A DNA stretch of 64,000 nucleotides from Alphaproteobacteria bacterium (GTDB lineage: Bacteria; Pseudomonadota; Alphaproteobacteria; UBA9219; RGZA01). The notes beneath the pieces are model-generated. The model saw nothing but the letters and a program-made list of their open reading frames with translations, had not been told where the DNA came from and made no database searches. The position numbers and the translations under genes were made by a program. The stretch covers positions 23,848 to 87,847 of the forward strand of contig JANRLI010000021.1 in the NCBI GenBank assembly GCA_033762625.1, given 5' to 3'. Below are positions 47,005 through 55,969 of this stretch, piece after piece (position 1 is the stretch's first letter; the number at the start of each line of letters is the position of its first letter).

Positions 47005-48136
47005 TTATGCCCTCACCTCAGATATATCATCTCCGTGGCCTTTTAGTCTATGCGCTAGGGATGCCTGTAAAAACTTGTCTAAATCGCCATTCAGCACATC
47101 ATCGGTCTGGCTGGTTTCAACGCCGGTGCGCAGATCTTTGACCATTTGATAGGGGTGCAGCACGTAGGAACGGATTTGATGACCCCAGCCGATATCGGTT
47201 TTCTGGTCTTCCAATGCGCTTGCCGCGGCTTCGCGCTTGCGGAGTTCCGCTTCGTAGATACGCGCCTTTAGCATCGTCATCGCTTTGTCGCGGTTCTTAT
47301 GCTGGGAGCGTTCTTGTTGGCAGGCCACCACGATGCCCGTTGGAATATGCGTGAGGCGCACGGCGCTTTCGGTTTTATTGACGTGCTGACCGCCAGCGCC
47401 CGATGCACGGTACACATCCATTTTAATATCCTTATCCACCAGCACGATATCGATATTGTCATCGACCACTGGGGTTACAGATACCGAGCAAAAACTGGTA
47501 TGGCGCCGGGCGTTTGAATCATAAGGGCTGATACGCACCAAACGGTGCACGCCACTTTCGGTTTTAAGCCAGCCATAGGCATTCATGCCTTTGATTTCAA
47601 TCGTCGCGGATTTAATGCCCGCTTCTTCACCTGCAGATTCATCCAATAAGGAAACACTGAAATCATGCTGTTCGGCCCAGCGGGCATACATGCGAAAAAT
47701 CATCTGCGCCCAATCTTGCGCTTCGGTGCCACCTGCACCTGCATTCACTTCAAGATAGCAATCATTGCTGTCGGCTTCGCCGGATAACAGGCTTTCGAGT
47801 TCCATCTGCGCAGCTTTGGCACGTAACGCATAAATGGCGCTTTCGGCTTCACGCTGCATTTCGCCATCGCCCTCGGCTTCTGCCAGCGCAATCATTTCCA
47901 CGTTGTCATTGGTATCACGTTCAATGCTCTGACAAACCTCAATCGCATTGCCAAGCTTGGTGCGTTCCTTCATTAATTTTTGGGCTTTTGCTGCATCATT
48001 CCAAAAACCCGGATCTTCGGACAGAGCGTTTAATTCGTGCAGACGTTCAATCGCGCGATCCCAGTCAAAGATGCCTCCTCAGAAGCGCAAGCGACTTCTT
48101 GATTTGACCAAGGGCTGTTTCAATTTCGGCTTTCAT
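47005..48136 (-). CDS. prfB: Peptide chain release factor 2, with programmed +1 frameshift
   Basis: Two frames joined at a frameshift. The ATG at 48136 starts 23 codons that end at an in-frame TGA (48067-48065). A +1 slip on CTT-T continues from GAC at 48066 to the stop at 47005, giving about 376 residues. The slippery CTTTGAC and the upstream AGGAGG (48079-48074) are the known autoregulatory signals, so RF2 shortage promotes the shift. The mature factor has [10 protein letters not shown] and an SPY tripeptide (SPF in E. coli) for UGA/UAA reading. An ATG-only reading would miss the first 54 residues. Confidence 0.96.
48064..48079 (-). promoter_or_regulatory. prfB frameshift signal
   Basis: On the minus strand AGGAGG, three bases, then CTTTGAC. 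The internal Shine-Dalgarno-like sequence pulls the ribosome forward at the CTT-TGA junction. The spacing matches E. coli prfB. Confidence 0.95.
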
Positions 48137-48216
48137 AGACTTTTCAATGACTTCCAACAAAATTACTTTCAGAGGTTTAGACTATAATGCCTCACACGAA
48201 TATTTAAAGGATAATT

Positions 48217-49068
48217 ATGCCAATAAATGGCAATACGCAGCCACCATTACAACAGCTATTAGATGATCTAAAAAGGTCACCAAAACTGTATGCATTATTG
48301 GAAGCGCGCCTTGCCAAGGAACCGCGTGTCATACCCCATGTGATGTTATATGTGCCAACCAGCGAAGGAAAGCATGGTTCAACGCGCAATGCATTTCATA
48401 AAAAACGCGAAGCTTATTTGCCTCTACTAGCCGCCAATCACCGTGATGAGCTGATCCGTTTGGGCATGGATGACGTTGGCCTGCAATGCATGGAAATGGG
48501 CGCCATGCCCCATAATGCTGAAGGCAAACCATATGCCATCAACCTTGACCACATCATCGACCGCGGCGGATTTGATGCAGCGCGCGGTGAAGGACGTGCA
48601 GAACAAATTCACGCCGATTCAAATCTACAACTGGTTGATAAAGAAACACATGATTTGAAAACATGGCTAACCAATTTCCAAATGAAGTATTTGCATAAAT
48701 ACTCCCTGCAAGAACGCGGGCAACGAAGCAACGAATTATCAAAATGGATTATAACACTGGTGCCAGAAAGTTATCCAAACCACGCGCCCATCGCGATCAT
48801 GGACCCCATTCAAACCGAAACTGTTGAAGCATTGGTATATCATGCACGGGGCAGAATTGTTTCAAAAACCGCGCGGGCAATCGCAGATAAATTGAAAAAA
48901 TCCAGCGGCAATGTGACCGAATTGGTTGAGCGCGCCAAACGGGCGGATTTTATATCGCAGAAATTCAGGGAATGGGCGGCCAAGCGCGAAGCAGAGGAAG
49001 CGGCAATACCAAAACGTCCGCGTGGCAGAAACAAAAGCACCGCCCCCAAAGAACCCCGCGAAGGATAA
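48217..49068 (+). CDS. HNH-like nuclease domain protein
   Basis: 283 residues. Residues 108-150 read INLDHIIDRGGFD, then DSNLQLVDKETHDLKTW, which fits the beta-beta-alpha-metal nuclease core: D111-H112, N136, H145 and K148. The zinc cysteines of many HNH proteins are absent. The N-terminal 100 residues and the basic C-terminal tail (KRPRGRNKSTAPK) are unassigned; the tail could bind DNA. No methyltransferase, immunity-like or phage gene is beside it. It is divergent from prfB and convergent with accC with no gap. Role unknown. Confidence 0.6.
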   Translation: MPINGNTQPPLQQLLDDLKRSPKLYALLEARLAKEPRVIPHVMLYVPTSEGKHGSTRNAFHKKREAYLPLLAANHRDELIRLGMDDVGLQCMEMGAMPHNAEGKPYAINLDHIIDRGGFDAARGEGRAEQIHADSNLQLVDKETHDLKTWLTNFQMKYLHKYSLQERGQRSNELSKWIITLVPESYPNHAPIAIMDPIQTETVEALVYHARGRIVSKTARAIADKLKKSSGNVTELVERAKRADFISQKFREWAAKREAEEAAIPKRPRGRNKSTAPKEPREG

Positions 49069-50433
49069 TTATTTCTTCGCGTTCTTTTTGGCTTCTTCAG
49101 CCGCAAGGTATTTTTCCAGCCAATGGATGCTGTAATCGCCATTAATAAAGTCAGGCTGCGCGATGATGCGTGAATGCAAGGGCAATAAGGTATCCACGCC
49201 GCCAATTACGAATTCACCCAGCGTGCGGCGCAGACGTAAAATGCATTCATTGCGGTTTTTTCCGCTGACAACCAGTTTAGCAATCAAGCTGTCGTAGTTG
49301 GGCGGAATTTTATAGCCTTCGTAAATCGCGCTGTCCACGCGCACACCCAGACCGCCAGGCGCATGATAATTGGTAATCTTACCGGGCGACGGAATAAAGG
49401 TATCAGGATTTTCTGCGTTGATACGGCATTGGATGGAATGGCCATCAAATTCGATATCGTCTTGCGTATAGCCAAGCGGCGCGCCTGTTGCCACGCGGAT
49501 CTGCTCGCGCACCAGATCGACACCCGTGATCATTTCTGTAATCGTGTGTTCAACCTGCAAGCGCGTATTCATTTCAATGAAATAGAACTGGCCGTCTTCA
49601 TACAGGAATTCCATGGTGCCCACACCGCGATAGGCAATGGCGCCAGCGGTTTTAGCGGCAAGGTTACCGATATATTCACGTTCCTTGGCGTTCAATGCGG
49701 GTGATGGCGCTTCCTCAACAACCTTTTGATGGCGGCGCTGGATGGAGCAATCACGCTCCCCGAAATGTACGCAATTGCCATGATGGTCGCCCAATAATTG
49801 GATTTCGATATGGCGTGGATTGCCAAGGTACTTTTCCATATAAACTTCGTCATTACCGAAGGCTGCTTTGGCTTCGCCTTTTGCTAATGAATAGGCTTCT
49901 TCCAAGCCCTGTTCGCTATGCGCGACCTTCATGCCCTTACCGCCGCCGCCAGCCGCCGCTTTAATCAAAACGGGATATCCGGTTTTCTTTGCAATTTCAT
50001 ATGCTTCATCAAGCGTTTTAACAGCGCCCGTGGAACCTGGAACAGTTGGCAGGCCCTGCTCCATCACCGTAGCTTTAGCCGTTACTTTGTCACCCATAAT
50101 GCGGATGTGTTCGGGTGATGGGCCGATAAAGGTGAAGCCATGCTCCTGAACCAATTCGGCAAAACGCTGGTTTTCAGACATGAAGCCAATACCGGGGTGG
50201 ATGGCATCTGCGCCGGTAATTGCTGCGGCTTCAAGAATGGCTGGGATGTTTAGATATGAATCCTTGGCAGGTGGTGGGCCGATGCACACGCTTTCATCAG
50301 CAAGGCGAACATGCATTGCATCTGCATCAGCAGTGGAATGCACCGCAACAGTTGAAATACCCATTTCCTTGCAAGCGCGATGGATGCGCAAGGCGATTTC
50401 ACCGCGATTAGCTATGAGAACTTTTTCAAACAT
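49069..50433 (-). CDS. accC: Biotin carboxylase subunit of acetyl-CoA carboxylase
   Basis: 454 residues, ATP-grasp fold with the N-terminal ANRGEIALRIHRACKE, the glycine-rich loop AAAGGGGKGMKV and the biotin carboxylase motif FIEMNTRLQVEHTITE. It carboxylates biotin on AccB with bicarbonate and ATP. The order aroQ-accB-accC is the common alphaproteobacterial one. It is 18 bases from accB. Confidence 0.97.
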   Translation of the reverse strand: MFEKVLIANRGEIALRIHRACKEMGISTVAVHSTADADAMHVRLADESVCIGPPPAKDSYLNIPAILEAAAITGADAIHPGIGFMSENQRFAELVQEHGFTFIGPSPEHIRIMGDKVTAKATVMEQGLPTVPGSTGAVKTLDEAYEIAKKTGYPVLIKAAAGGGGKGMKVAHSEQGLEEAYSLAKGEAKAAFGNDEVYMEKYLGNPRHIEIQLLGDHHGNCVHFGERDCSIQRRHQKVVEEAPSPALNAKEREYIGNLAAKTAGAIAYRGVGTMEFLYEDGQFYFIEMNTRLQVEHTITEMITGVDLVREQIRVATGAPLGYTQDDIEFDGHSIQCRINAENPDTFIPSPGKITNYHAPGGLGVRVDSAIYEGYKIPPNYDSLIAKLVVSGKNRNECILRLRRTLGEFVIGGVDTLLPLHSRIIAQPDFINGDYSIHWLEKYLAAEEAKKNAKK

Positions 50434-50451
50434 GGGGTTTCTATAATGTTG

Positions 50452-50886
50452 TTATTCAATCACAACGAGCGGCTGCCCGAATTCAACTGGCTGCGCGTCA
50501 CTGACCAATATCTGAGATATGGTACCACCTTTCGGCGCTTTGATAGGGTTCATCACCTTCATAGCTTCGATAATCAAAATGGTATCGCCTGCCTTTACCT
50601 TGCCGCCAACGGTTGCAAAGGGCTTCGCGCCTGGCGCACCAGCAAGATAGGCTGTACCCACCATTGGTGATGTCACAGCATCAACCGGAGCGGCGGCAGC
50701 GGGAGCCGGAGCAGCTGCTGCGGCAGGTGCTGGCGCTGCGGTTGTGTAAACAGGGGCAGCAACACCGCCGCGCTGTAGGCGAATACGTTTCTCGCCTTCG
50801 GAATATTCCAGTTCGGTAAGGCCGGTTTCGTTGATAAGCGAAGCCAGCTTACGGACTAGGTCGGAATCCACATCAAATTTAGCCAT
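50452..50886 (-). CDS. accB: Biotin carboxyl carrier protein of acetyl-CoA carboxylase
   Basis: 144 residues: an N-terminal helical part, an Ala/Pro-rich hinge (about 48-68), then the biotinyl domain with the biotin lysine in [10 protein letters not shown] (EAMKM in most species). It is located between aroQ and accC with short gaps, so they are co-expressed. Confidence 0.95.
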   Translation of the reverse strand: MAKFDVDSDLVRKLASLINETGLTELEYSEGEKRIRLQRGGVAAPVYTTAAPAPAAAAAPAPAAAAPVDAVTSPMVGTAYLAGAPGAKPFATVGGKVKAGDTILIIEAMKVMNPIKAPKGGTISQILVSDAQPVEFGQPLVVIE

Positions 50887-50898
50887 GATCTTTGTTTA

Positions 50899-51354
50899 TT
50901 ATTTTTCTGGGTTATGGAAATGATGAGACAAAGCGCCCAAGGCCAATTCATAGCCAATAGCACCCAGCCCACAAATAACACCCAAAGCCACTTGAGACAC
51001 ATAGGAATGCTGCCTAAAGGCTTCGCGGCGGTAAATGTTGGACAAATGAACCTCAATCACCGGCAATTCGCAAGCCAAAAGCGCATCAAGCAAGGCCACA
51101 GAAGTGTGCGAAAACGCGCCAGCATTAATAATTAAGCCCATAAATTTGCCTTTTGACTGCTGAATCCAGTCAATCATCTCGCCTTCATGGTTGGTTTGGC
51201 GAAAATCAATCGAAACACCAAGTTCATCGGCTGTTTCCTGACAACGCGATTCGATGTCGTCGAGCGTGACCTTGCCATAAACCTCAGGCTGGCGAGAGCC
51301 AAGCATGTTAAGGTTTGGGCCGTTAATGATAAGAATTTGTGCCGATGCGGCCAT
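50899..51354 (-). CDS. aroQ: 3-dehydroquinate dehydratase, type II
   Basis: 151 residues. NGPNLNMLGSRQPEVYG (with the catalytic arginine and tyrosine), NAGAFSHTSVALLDAL and EVHLSNIYRREAFRQHS are type II signatures. It acts in the shikimate pathway. The likely ribosome binding site AAGGG lies inside a hairpin two bases before the ATG (51357-51385), so its translation may be controlled. accB follows 12 bases downstream. Confidence 0.95.
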   Translation of the reverse strand: MAASAQILIINGPNLNMLGSRQPEVYGKVTLDDIESRCQETADELGVSIDFRQTNHEGEMIDWIQQSKGKFMGLIINAGAFSHTSVALLDALLACELPVIEVHLSNIYRREAFRQHSYVSQVALGVICGLGAIGYELALGALSHHFHNPEK

Positions 51355-51356
51355 TA

Positions 51357-51385
51357 CTGAACCCTTAGTTTTGTTAAGGGTTCAG
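51357..51385 (-). promoter_or_regulatory. Hairpin covering the aroQ ribosome binding site
   Basis: CTGAACCCTTA (51357-51367) and TAAGGGTTCAG (51375-51385) form an 11-bp perfect stem around seven bases. On the minus strand the 3' arm carries AAGGG, seven to eight bases before the aroQ ATG at 51354. The stem would hide this Shine-Dalgarno sequence. No U-run follows, so it is not a standard terminator. Confidence 0.6.
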
Positions 51386-51429
51386 TTTAGCGGGTTTTAG
51401 CCAGAGGTCAAATCACTTACCACAGCTTA

Positions 51430-52584
51430 TTAACGAGGCTTTCCTACCGGTTCCAGCTTGCCGAAAACACCGTCTTTTTCATCATTCGGGCCTGCTGCAA
51501 AATAGAGATGGTTGGCATAACCCAAATGCACACCGTTACCGAACAACAATCCCCAAAGCCCGTCAATTTCGATCGGTTCACCCTTAGGTGTCTTTAAGGG
51601 TTCAAGCTGTTTTCCTGTTTGTCTGTCAAAGGCAATGATGCGGCCATCGCCAAAATTTCCAACCAGCAGATGTCCGGAGTGAATTCCAAATTCTGCTGGT
51701 GCGAGCGCGATGCCCCATGGGGCGTTGAGCATTTTTCCGCCTTCAAGCATGCGTTTGAAATTGCCATCGAAATCGAATTCGGCAACGTAGCCCAACCCCT
51801 CGCCTTTTTCTTCCTCACCCGCTTCTTTGCTGTGGCGAGCCAGCTTCGCATAGATTACGTACAACGAACCGTCGATGGCTTGAATATTAAACGGACTGTA
51901 GCCAGAAGGCATTGACCCTTTTGGAAGGACAAAGGCTTGCTTACCAAGCTGGGTGGGTTTGAAGGTGTTATCGAACACATCAATTTTTCTACCTGCAAAA
52001 TTGGCAGCATAAAGATAGTTTCCGTCAGGCTTGGTGGATATTGCCAAGCCTTTATAAACCGCGCCTTTCTTTGAATTATCAATCATCACTAAGGATGATT
52101 TCGGACGGTCAAACTTGCCATCTTCTCTCTTCCTCTCGGTCCATGCGGAGAGCGTGCCTTCTTCGGTCACGAACATAAATTTTGCAGCGCCCGTAATTCC
52201 ATCTTGGGTAATGATAAATTCTTTATCATTACCGTTGAATACCTGGCCTGTTGGCGCGGAATGTTCTTCTTTCGAGTTCTTGGGCAAAGCGATAGTGATA
52301 AGCGGCGTTTCATCTTGATACAAATTTTGTTCAGGGGTATCGCCGATATACAACCCCACTGTTCCTGTATCCGTGTTATTGATCCAGATATGTCCCCCTG
52401 CACCTGCCGGACGATTAGCAAGCCCCCACGCATTCACCATCGCCTTATCAAGAATTTGTGCACCGTAAATTTGTTTATTCGCTACCAGATTGGTAAGTTT
52501 ATAGCCTTCGGCATTGGAACCGTTCGCGGTGAATGCGATAAGCGCCGTGATGGCAAGTGCAGAAAAAGAATGCTTGGGAATCAT
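51430..52584 (-). CDS. TIGR03118-type secreted beta-propeller-like protein
   Basis: 384 residues. A signal peptide (about 1-25, FTANGSNA) is followed by motifs of TIGR03118: LTNLVANKQ, NAWGLANRP, HIWINNTDTGTVGLY and NAPWGIALAPAEFG with LLVGNFGDG. The regularly spaced propeller-like strands suggest a six- or seven-bladed fold. Function unknown; such proteins are exported and may bind polysaccharide or metal. It is a single gene divergent from the 59-residue ORF. Confidence 0.82.
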   Translation of the reverse strand: MIPKHSFSALAITALIAFTANGSNAEGYKLTNLVANKQIYGAQILDKAMVNAWGLANRPAGAGGHIWINNTDTGTVGLYIGDTPEQNLYQDETPLITIALPKNSKEEHSAPTGQVFNGNDKEFIITQDGITGAAKFMFVTEEGTLSAWTERKREDGKFDRPKSSLVMIDNSKKGAVYKGLAISTKPDGNYLYAANFAGRKIDVFDNTFKPTQLGKQAFVLPKGSMPSGYSPFNIQAIDGSLYVIYAKLARHSKEAGEEEKGEGLGYVAEFDFDGNFKRMLEGGKMLNAPWGIALAPAEFGIHSGHLLVGNFGDGRIIAFDRQTGKQLEPLKTPKGEPIEIDGLWGLLFGNGVHLGYANHLYFAAGPNDEKDGVFGKLEPVGKPR

Positions 52585-52671
52585 AAGTAAACCTCGGTTT
52601 ATAATTGCAATTAATAATCATTCTTATTATAGTCTGGAAGCTTAGTCAAGCATCTCTATAAAGGAAAAAGC

Positions 52672-52851
52672 ATGAAGATCGAACGCATGATTGGATCAAG
52701 GCAGATTGCGCAGCGCCTTGCCGAGGAGACAGAGAATAATCACCCCAATTCACGTCACTTGTTTCCGGATAGCAGTTTTTTGCTGTTTGGGCCGAGCGAT
52801 TATGCTGGTGCGTTTGGCGGATTGAAACCCAAGCCAAACGGATTGAAATAA
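52672..52851 (+). CDS. Small protein of 59 residues, unknown
   Basis: ATG at 52672 with AAGGA eight bases upstream, a clear ribosome binding site, and TAA at 52849-52851. The product starts MKIERMIGSRQIAQRLAEE, continues through a His/Pro segment to FLLFGPSDYAGAFGG, and ends in a basic Lys/Pro tail. There is no signal peptide or membrane segment. It is convergent with the YceI operon. The start signal supports expression, but I recognise no family. Confidence 0.5.
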   Translation: MKIERMIGSRQIAQRLAEETENNHPNSRHLFPDSSFLLFGPSDYAGAFGGLKPKPNGLK

Positions 52852-52861
52852 CACCTTCAAA

Positions 52862-53419
52862 TTATTTTTTTGGAACTGCCAGAATATCAATTTTGATTTT
52901 TACAGCGTTCTTTACATAAGCTTCGCTAGCCCACTGCCCGGTTCCAATTCCGTAATCCGAACGATTGATGGTCACCTCTCCCTTGATGCGTTGCGCATCG
53001 CGTTCATCTTCCATGCTGAATGGCAGAACAATTTCGTGGGCGATGTCTTTTAGTGTTAGCAATCCAATTAGCTCGAACTTTTTATCGCTGAGCTTGCGGA
53101 CTTTGGTTCCAACCAATTGCGCAAACGGAATAGCATTGGAATTAAACCACTCTTTGCTAGGCAAGGCTTCATCTTTGTCTTTATCGCCTGTCTTTGCGGT
53201 ACGGACATCAATGTTTACTTCAACACGCGCATCATCTGGCTTTTTGGGATCAAAATGCACACTGGCCTGCCAGATCGTGAAGTTACCCGTAAATGGCGTT
53301 CCTGTTAATGTTCCTTCAAAGGACAGCTTACTGGACGGATAATAGATATCCCAATCCAGCGCATGGGCAGGTGGCGCTGCACAAATCAAAAAAAGTGCAG
53401 CGAGCAATAGTTTCTTCAT
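52862..53419 (-). CDS. YceI family exported protein
   Basis: 185 residues from the ATG at 53419, which overlaps the upstream stop as ATGA; the longer frame lies inside cytochrome b561. A signal peptide (MKKLLLAALFLICAAPPAHA) is followed by the YceI lipocalin-like barrel (SKLSFEGTLTGTPFTGNF, EVNIDVRTAKTGDKDKDEAL, INRSDYGIGTG). YceI proteins bind isoprenoid chains and often sit with cytochrome b561, as here. It is the third gene of a three-gene operon. Confidence 0.92.
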   Translation of the reverse strand: MKKLLLAALFLICAAPPAHALDWDIYYPSSKLSFEGTLTGTPFTGNFTIWQASVHFDPKKPDDARVEVNIDVRTAKTGDKDKDEALPSKEWFNSNAIPFAQLVGTKVRKLSDKKFELIGLLTLKDIAHEIVLPFSMEDERDAQRIKGEVTINRSDYGIGTGQWASEAYVKNAVKIKIDILAVPKK

Positions 53420-54018
53420 GCGCTTTTGCCCCGTAGTTTTTCCAGAATTCCTTCCGCCCATTTTGGGGACATGCGCAGGATGGTTTCATCTTTAATCAGC
53501 CAGTGATGGCGTATTGCAGCGAGCACATGCGCACCAACCAATACCAACAGAACATAAGCGAGCAATTCATGGGTTTCGGCAATATTGTGCGAAACGGCTT
53601 TACGCGCATCATCTGCCAGACTTTCAAAGAATGGCAGATGCGGCAATTCAATAAGGCCGTACAACACTGTCGGTATTTTTTTGGGCGAAGAAGAAACAAG
53701 CGCCCAACCAGTGAACGGAATAAGAAGCATCATAACATATAGAACGAAGTGCGTGATGTGCGCGACCCCCTTCTCCCATGCTCGCATATGCGATGGCAGC
53801 GGCGGCGCAGGATGTACGAACCGCCAGATAATACGCAATACAGCCAGAACCATCACGGTCATGCCTAATGATTTGTGCAATTGGTACCATTGAAATTTCT
53901 GATCAATAGGAATGTCTTCAAGAAGCATTCCCAAGGCCAGATTACCTAAAATCAGGATCGCCATTAACCAGTGCAAGAGTATAGCACCAGAATGGTAGCG
54001 TTTAATGGGTTCACTCAT
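53416..54018 (-). CDS. Cytochrome b561 family protein
   Basis: 200 residues with four membrane segments and conserved histidines (YHSGAILLHWLMA, QLHKSLGMTVM, ETHELLAYVLLVLVGAHVLAAIRHH) that can hold two b-type hemes. It probably moves electrons from the quinone pool or to superoxide at the inner membrane. It is placed between two yceI genes; this grouping with YceI is common. Confidence 0.93.
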   Translation of the reverse strand: MSEPIKRYHSGAILLHWLMAILILGNLALGMLLEDIPIDQKFQWYQLHKSLGMTVMVLAVLRIIWRFVHPAPPLPSHMRAWEKGVAHITHFVLYVMMLLIPFTGWALVSSSPKKIPTVLYGLIELPHLPFFESLADDARKAVSHNIAETHELLAYVLLVLVGAHVLAAIRHHWLIKDETILRMSPKWAEGILEKLRGKSA

Positions 54019-54046
54019 TCCAGATATCTTTCCTCAGAAATGGGTT

Positions 54047-54874
54047 CTAGTGCTTTTTTTTTGAGTCTTCTGTGGTTGCTGGTGCACTGCCCGTTGGTGC
54101 AGTCGCGGCTGGCGGTGTTGGTACAACGATTGTTGTTGTGGGTGTTGCAGCGGCAGGAGTATGCGCTGGCGCTGGTGCAGGAGCAGCTGCAGAGGTTGGT
54201 GCAGCAGGTGCTGGCGCTGCAGCCGCTGGTTTAGCAAGCGGCGGTGCTTCCGTACCGGCGTAATTGAATTCGGATTCAATTTCGATTTGAACTTCGTCAC
54301 CAACCATCGGGACCATTGCGCTTATGCCCCATGCCGAACGGCTGATGGTTCCGCTTGCGCTAAAGCCTATTGTTTCCTTTTTGAGGAATGGGTGAATGCC
54401 TGCGCCGCGGAAGGACACATTAAGGGTTACAGGTTTGGTTATACCAAGGATGGTCAATTCACCCATCATTGTGCCGGCATCACCGGAGCGTGAAACGTGT
54501 AGGGATTTAAAGGTAGCGACCGGAAATTTTGCGCTGTTGAAAAATTTTTCGCCTTTTAATTCGCCTTCCAGCTTTTCATTATTGGTATCGATGCTGCCGG
54601 TATCAATCGTTGCTTCAATTTTGCTGTTTTCAGGGGCTTTTGGATCAAACGTCAAACGCGCATCAAGATTATTGAAGCGGCCATGATACATGGAGTATCC
54701 CATGTGGTTGATTTTGAAAAGCAAGCTCGCATGGCTTTTATCCATCGTATAAACACCTGCTGGCGCTTTGCTGAAATCTTTTCCTGCTGGTACGGGTGGG
54801 GTTTGCGCCATGACAGGGGATGCGGCGAGCATAACAACTAATCCTGCGAGCAACGAACGAGAGAACATGGGCAA
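54047..54874 (-). CDS. YceI family exported protein with long Ala/Pro tail
   Basis: 275 residues. A signal peptide (about 1-23, ending SPVMA) precedes a YceI barrel (YTMDKSHASLLFKINHMGYS, ATIDTGSIDTNNEKLEGELKG, SRSAWGISAMVPMVGDEV). It is followed by a 65-residue Ala/Pro/Thr-rich tail ending DSKKKH, which is not part of the usual family length. The tail may be a flexible linker. It is the first gene of the YceI-b561-YceI operon. Confidence 0.92.
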   Translation of the reverse strand: MPMFSRSLLAGLVVMLAASPVMAQTPPVPAGKDFSKAPAGVYTMDKSHASLLFKINHMGYSMYHGRFNNLDARLTFDPKAPENSKIEATIDTGSIDTNNEKLEGELKGEKFFNSAKFPVATFKSLHVSRSGDAGTMMGELTILGITKPVTLNVSFRGAGIHPFLKKETIGFSASGTISRSAWGISAMVPMVGDEVQIEIESEFNYAGTEAPPLAKPAAAAPAPAAPTSAAAPAPAPAHTPAAATPTTTIVVPTPPAATAPTGSAPATTEDSKKKH

Positions 54875-54968
54875 AGCCTCCGGTAAAAAATTGAATGAAT
54901 TGAGTTTAGGTTAGATTAGAAAAATGGCAAGTCTGTGGTGGCGGCCATTACAATTATAGCAGAAAACG

Positions 54969-54995
54969 AAATGGCCGCAACTGGTGCGGCCATTT
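54969..54995 (-). terminator. Intrinsic terminator after the dsbA-like gene
   Basis: AAATGGCCGCA-ACTGG-TGCGGCCATTT is a perfect 11-bp stem. On the minus strand it is followed by CGTTTTC. It separates the dsbA-like gene from the YceI operon. Confidence 0.85.
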
Positions 54996-55031
54996 CAGCA
55001 GTCGTACATATATACGAGCAGTGCTTATTCC

Positions 55032-55802
55032 TTAGTTTACCTTCTTCGTTGCAGAAGCACGGGCATCATCCACAAGCTTCTTCATTTCTTCATATTCCAT
55101 CGCACCTGGAACAATTTTCTCACCTACAATGAAGGTTGGCGTTCCGTGCGCACCGATTTCACGGCCCAACTCGGAGGTGGATTGCAGATACGCTGCGGTT
55201 TCTGGTGATTCCATATCCTTCTTCAGCTTTTCCTTATCAATACCAACCTTAACAGCCATTTCCATGATGCTGTCTTCGCTTAATGCGCCTTTGTTTTCCA
55301 TAAGCGCGTTATGCAGTTCGGTGTATTTCTTTTGCTTGATTGCAGCGAATGCAGCGCGTGCGGCAACGCGTGAGCTTTCAGCCAAGATTGGGTATTCTTT
55401 CATCACAACTTTAACTTTTTTGTCATTTTCAATCAGCTTTCGGATGGGTTCTGCAGCCTTTTTGCAATAGCCGCAGTTGTAATCGAAGAATTCAACCAAA
55501 ACCACATCGCCCTTTTCGTTGCCAAAGAACGGGTCTGCTGCATTGTTGAATAATTTGTCTTTGTTCTTGCCAAGCGCTTCGGTAGCCTTTTTGCTATTTT
55601 CAGCATCTTGCTTCTTTTGGAATTCTTTTGCTGCATTGAGCACAATTTCAGGATCTTTATTGGTCAGTAGATTTTTGACAATTGCTTCGATCTGTTCTTT
55701 TTGCTTGTCAGTAAAATCGGCTGCAGGCGCTTCTGCGGCGTGTGCCGCACCAGAGATTAAAGCTGCCGTGAGCACCAAAGCTCCGAGTAAATTGCGCATC
55801 AT
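55032..55802 (-). CDS. DsbA-family thiol-disulfide oxidoreductase
   Basis: 256 residues. A signal peptide (about 1-22, ISGAAHA) and a helical linker precede a thioredoxin-like domain with active site FFDYNCGYCKK and cis-proline GTPTFIV. It would oxidise cysteines or isomerise disulphides in the periplasm, including perhaps the 36-cysteine repeat protein at 2441-6001. It follows the M48 protease gene on the same strand. Confidence 0.92.
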   Translation of the reverse strand: MMRNLLGALVLTAALISGAAHAAEAPAADFTDKQKEQIEAIVKNLLTNKDPEIVLNAAKEFQKKQDAENSKKATEALGKNKDKLFNNAADPFFGNEKGDVVLVEFFDYNCGYCKKAAEPIRKLIENDKKVKVVMKEYPILAESSRVAARAAFAAIKQKKYTELHNALMENKGALSEDSIMEMAVKVGIDKEKLKKDMESPETAAYLQSTSELGREIGAHGTPTFIVGEKIVPGAMEYEEMKKLVDDARASATKKVN

Positions 55803-55969
55803 ATGTTCGTTCTCCTAGGGGTGTGGCCGAGTAATTATATGGGTCTTAGTAATGTGGTGTGAAAAGGCTATAAAAACAACCCCCTCACCGTATTGAAGAT
55901 TCAGAACAATCCGTATAACCGGATTTGCGTTAAGGAAGCATTAACCTGCCACCCTAATGCTATCTGGCG

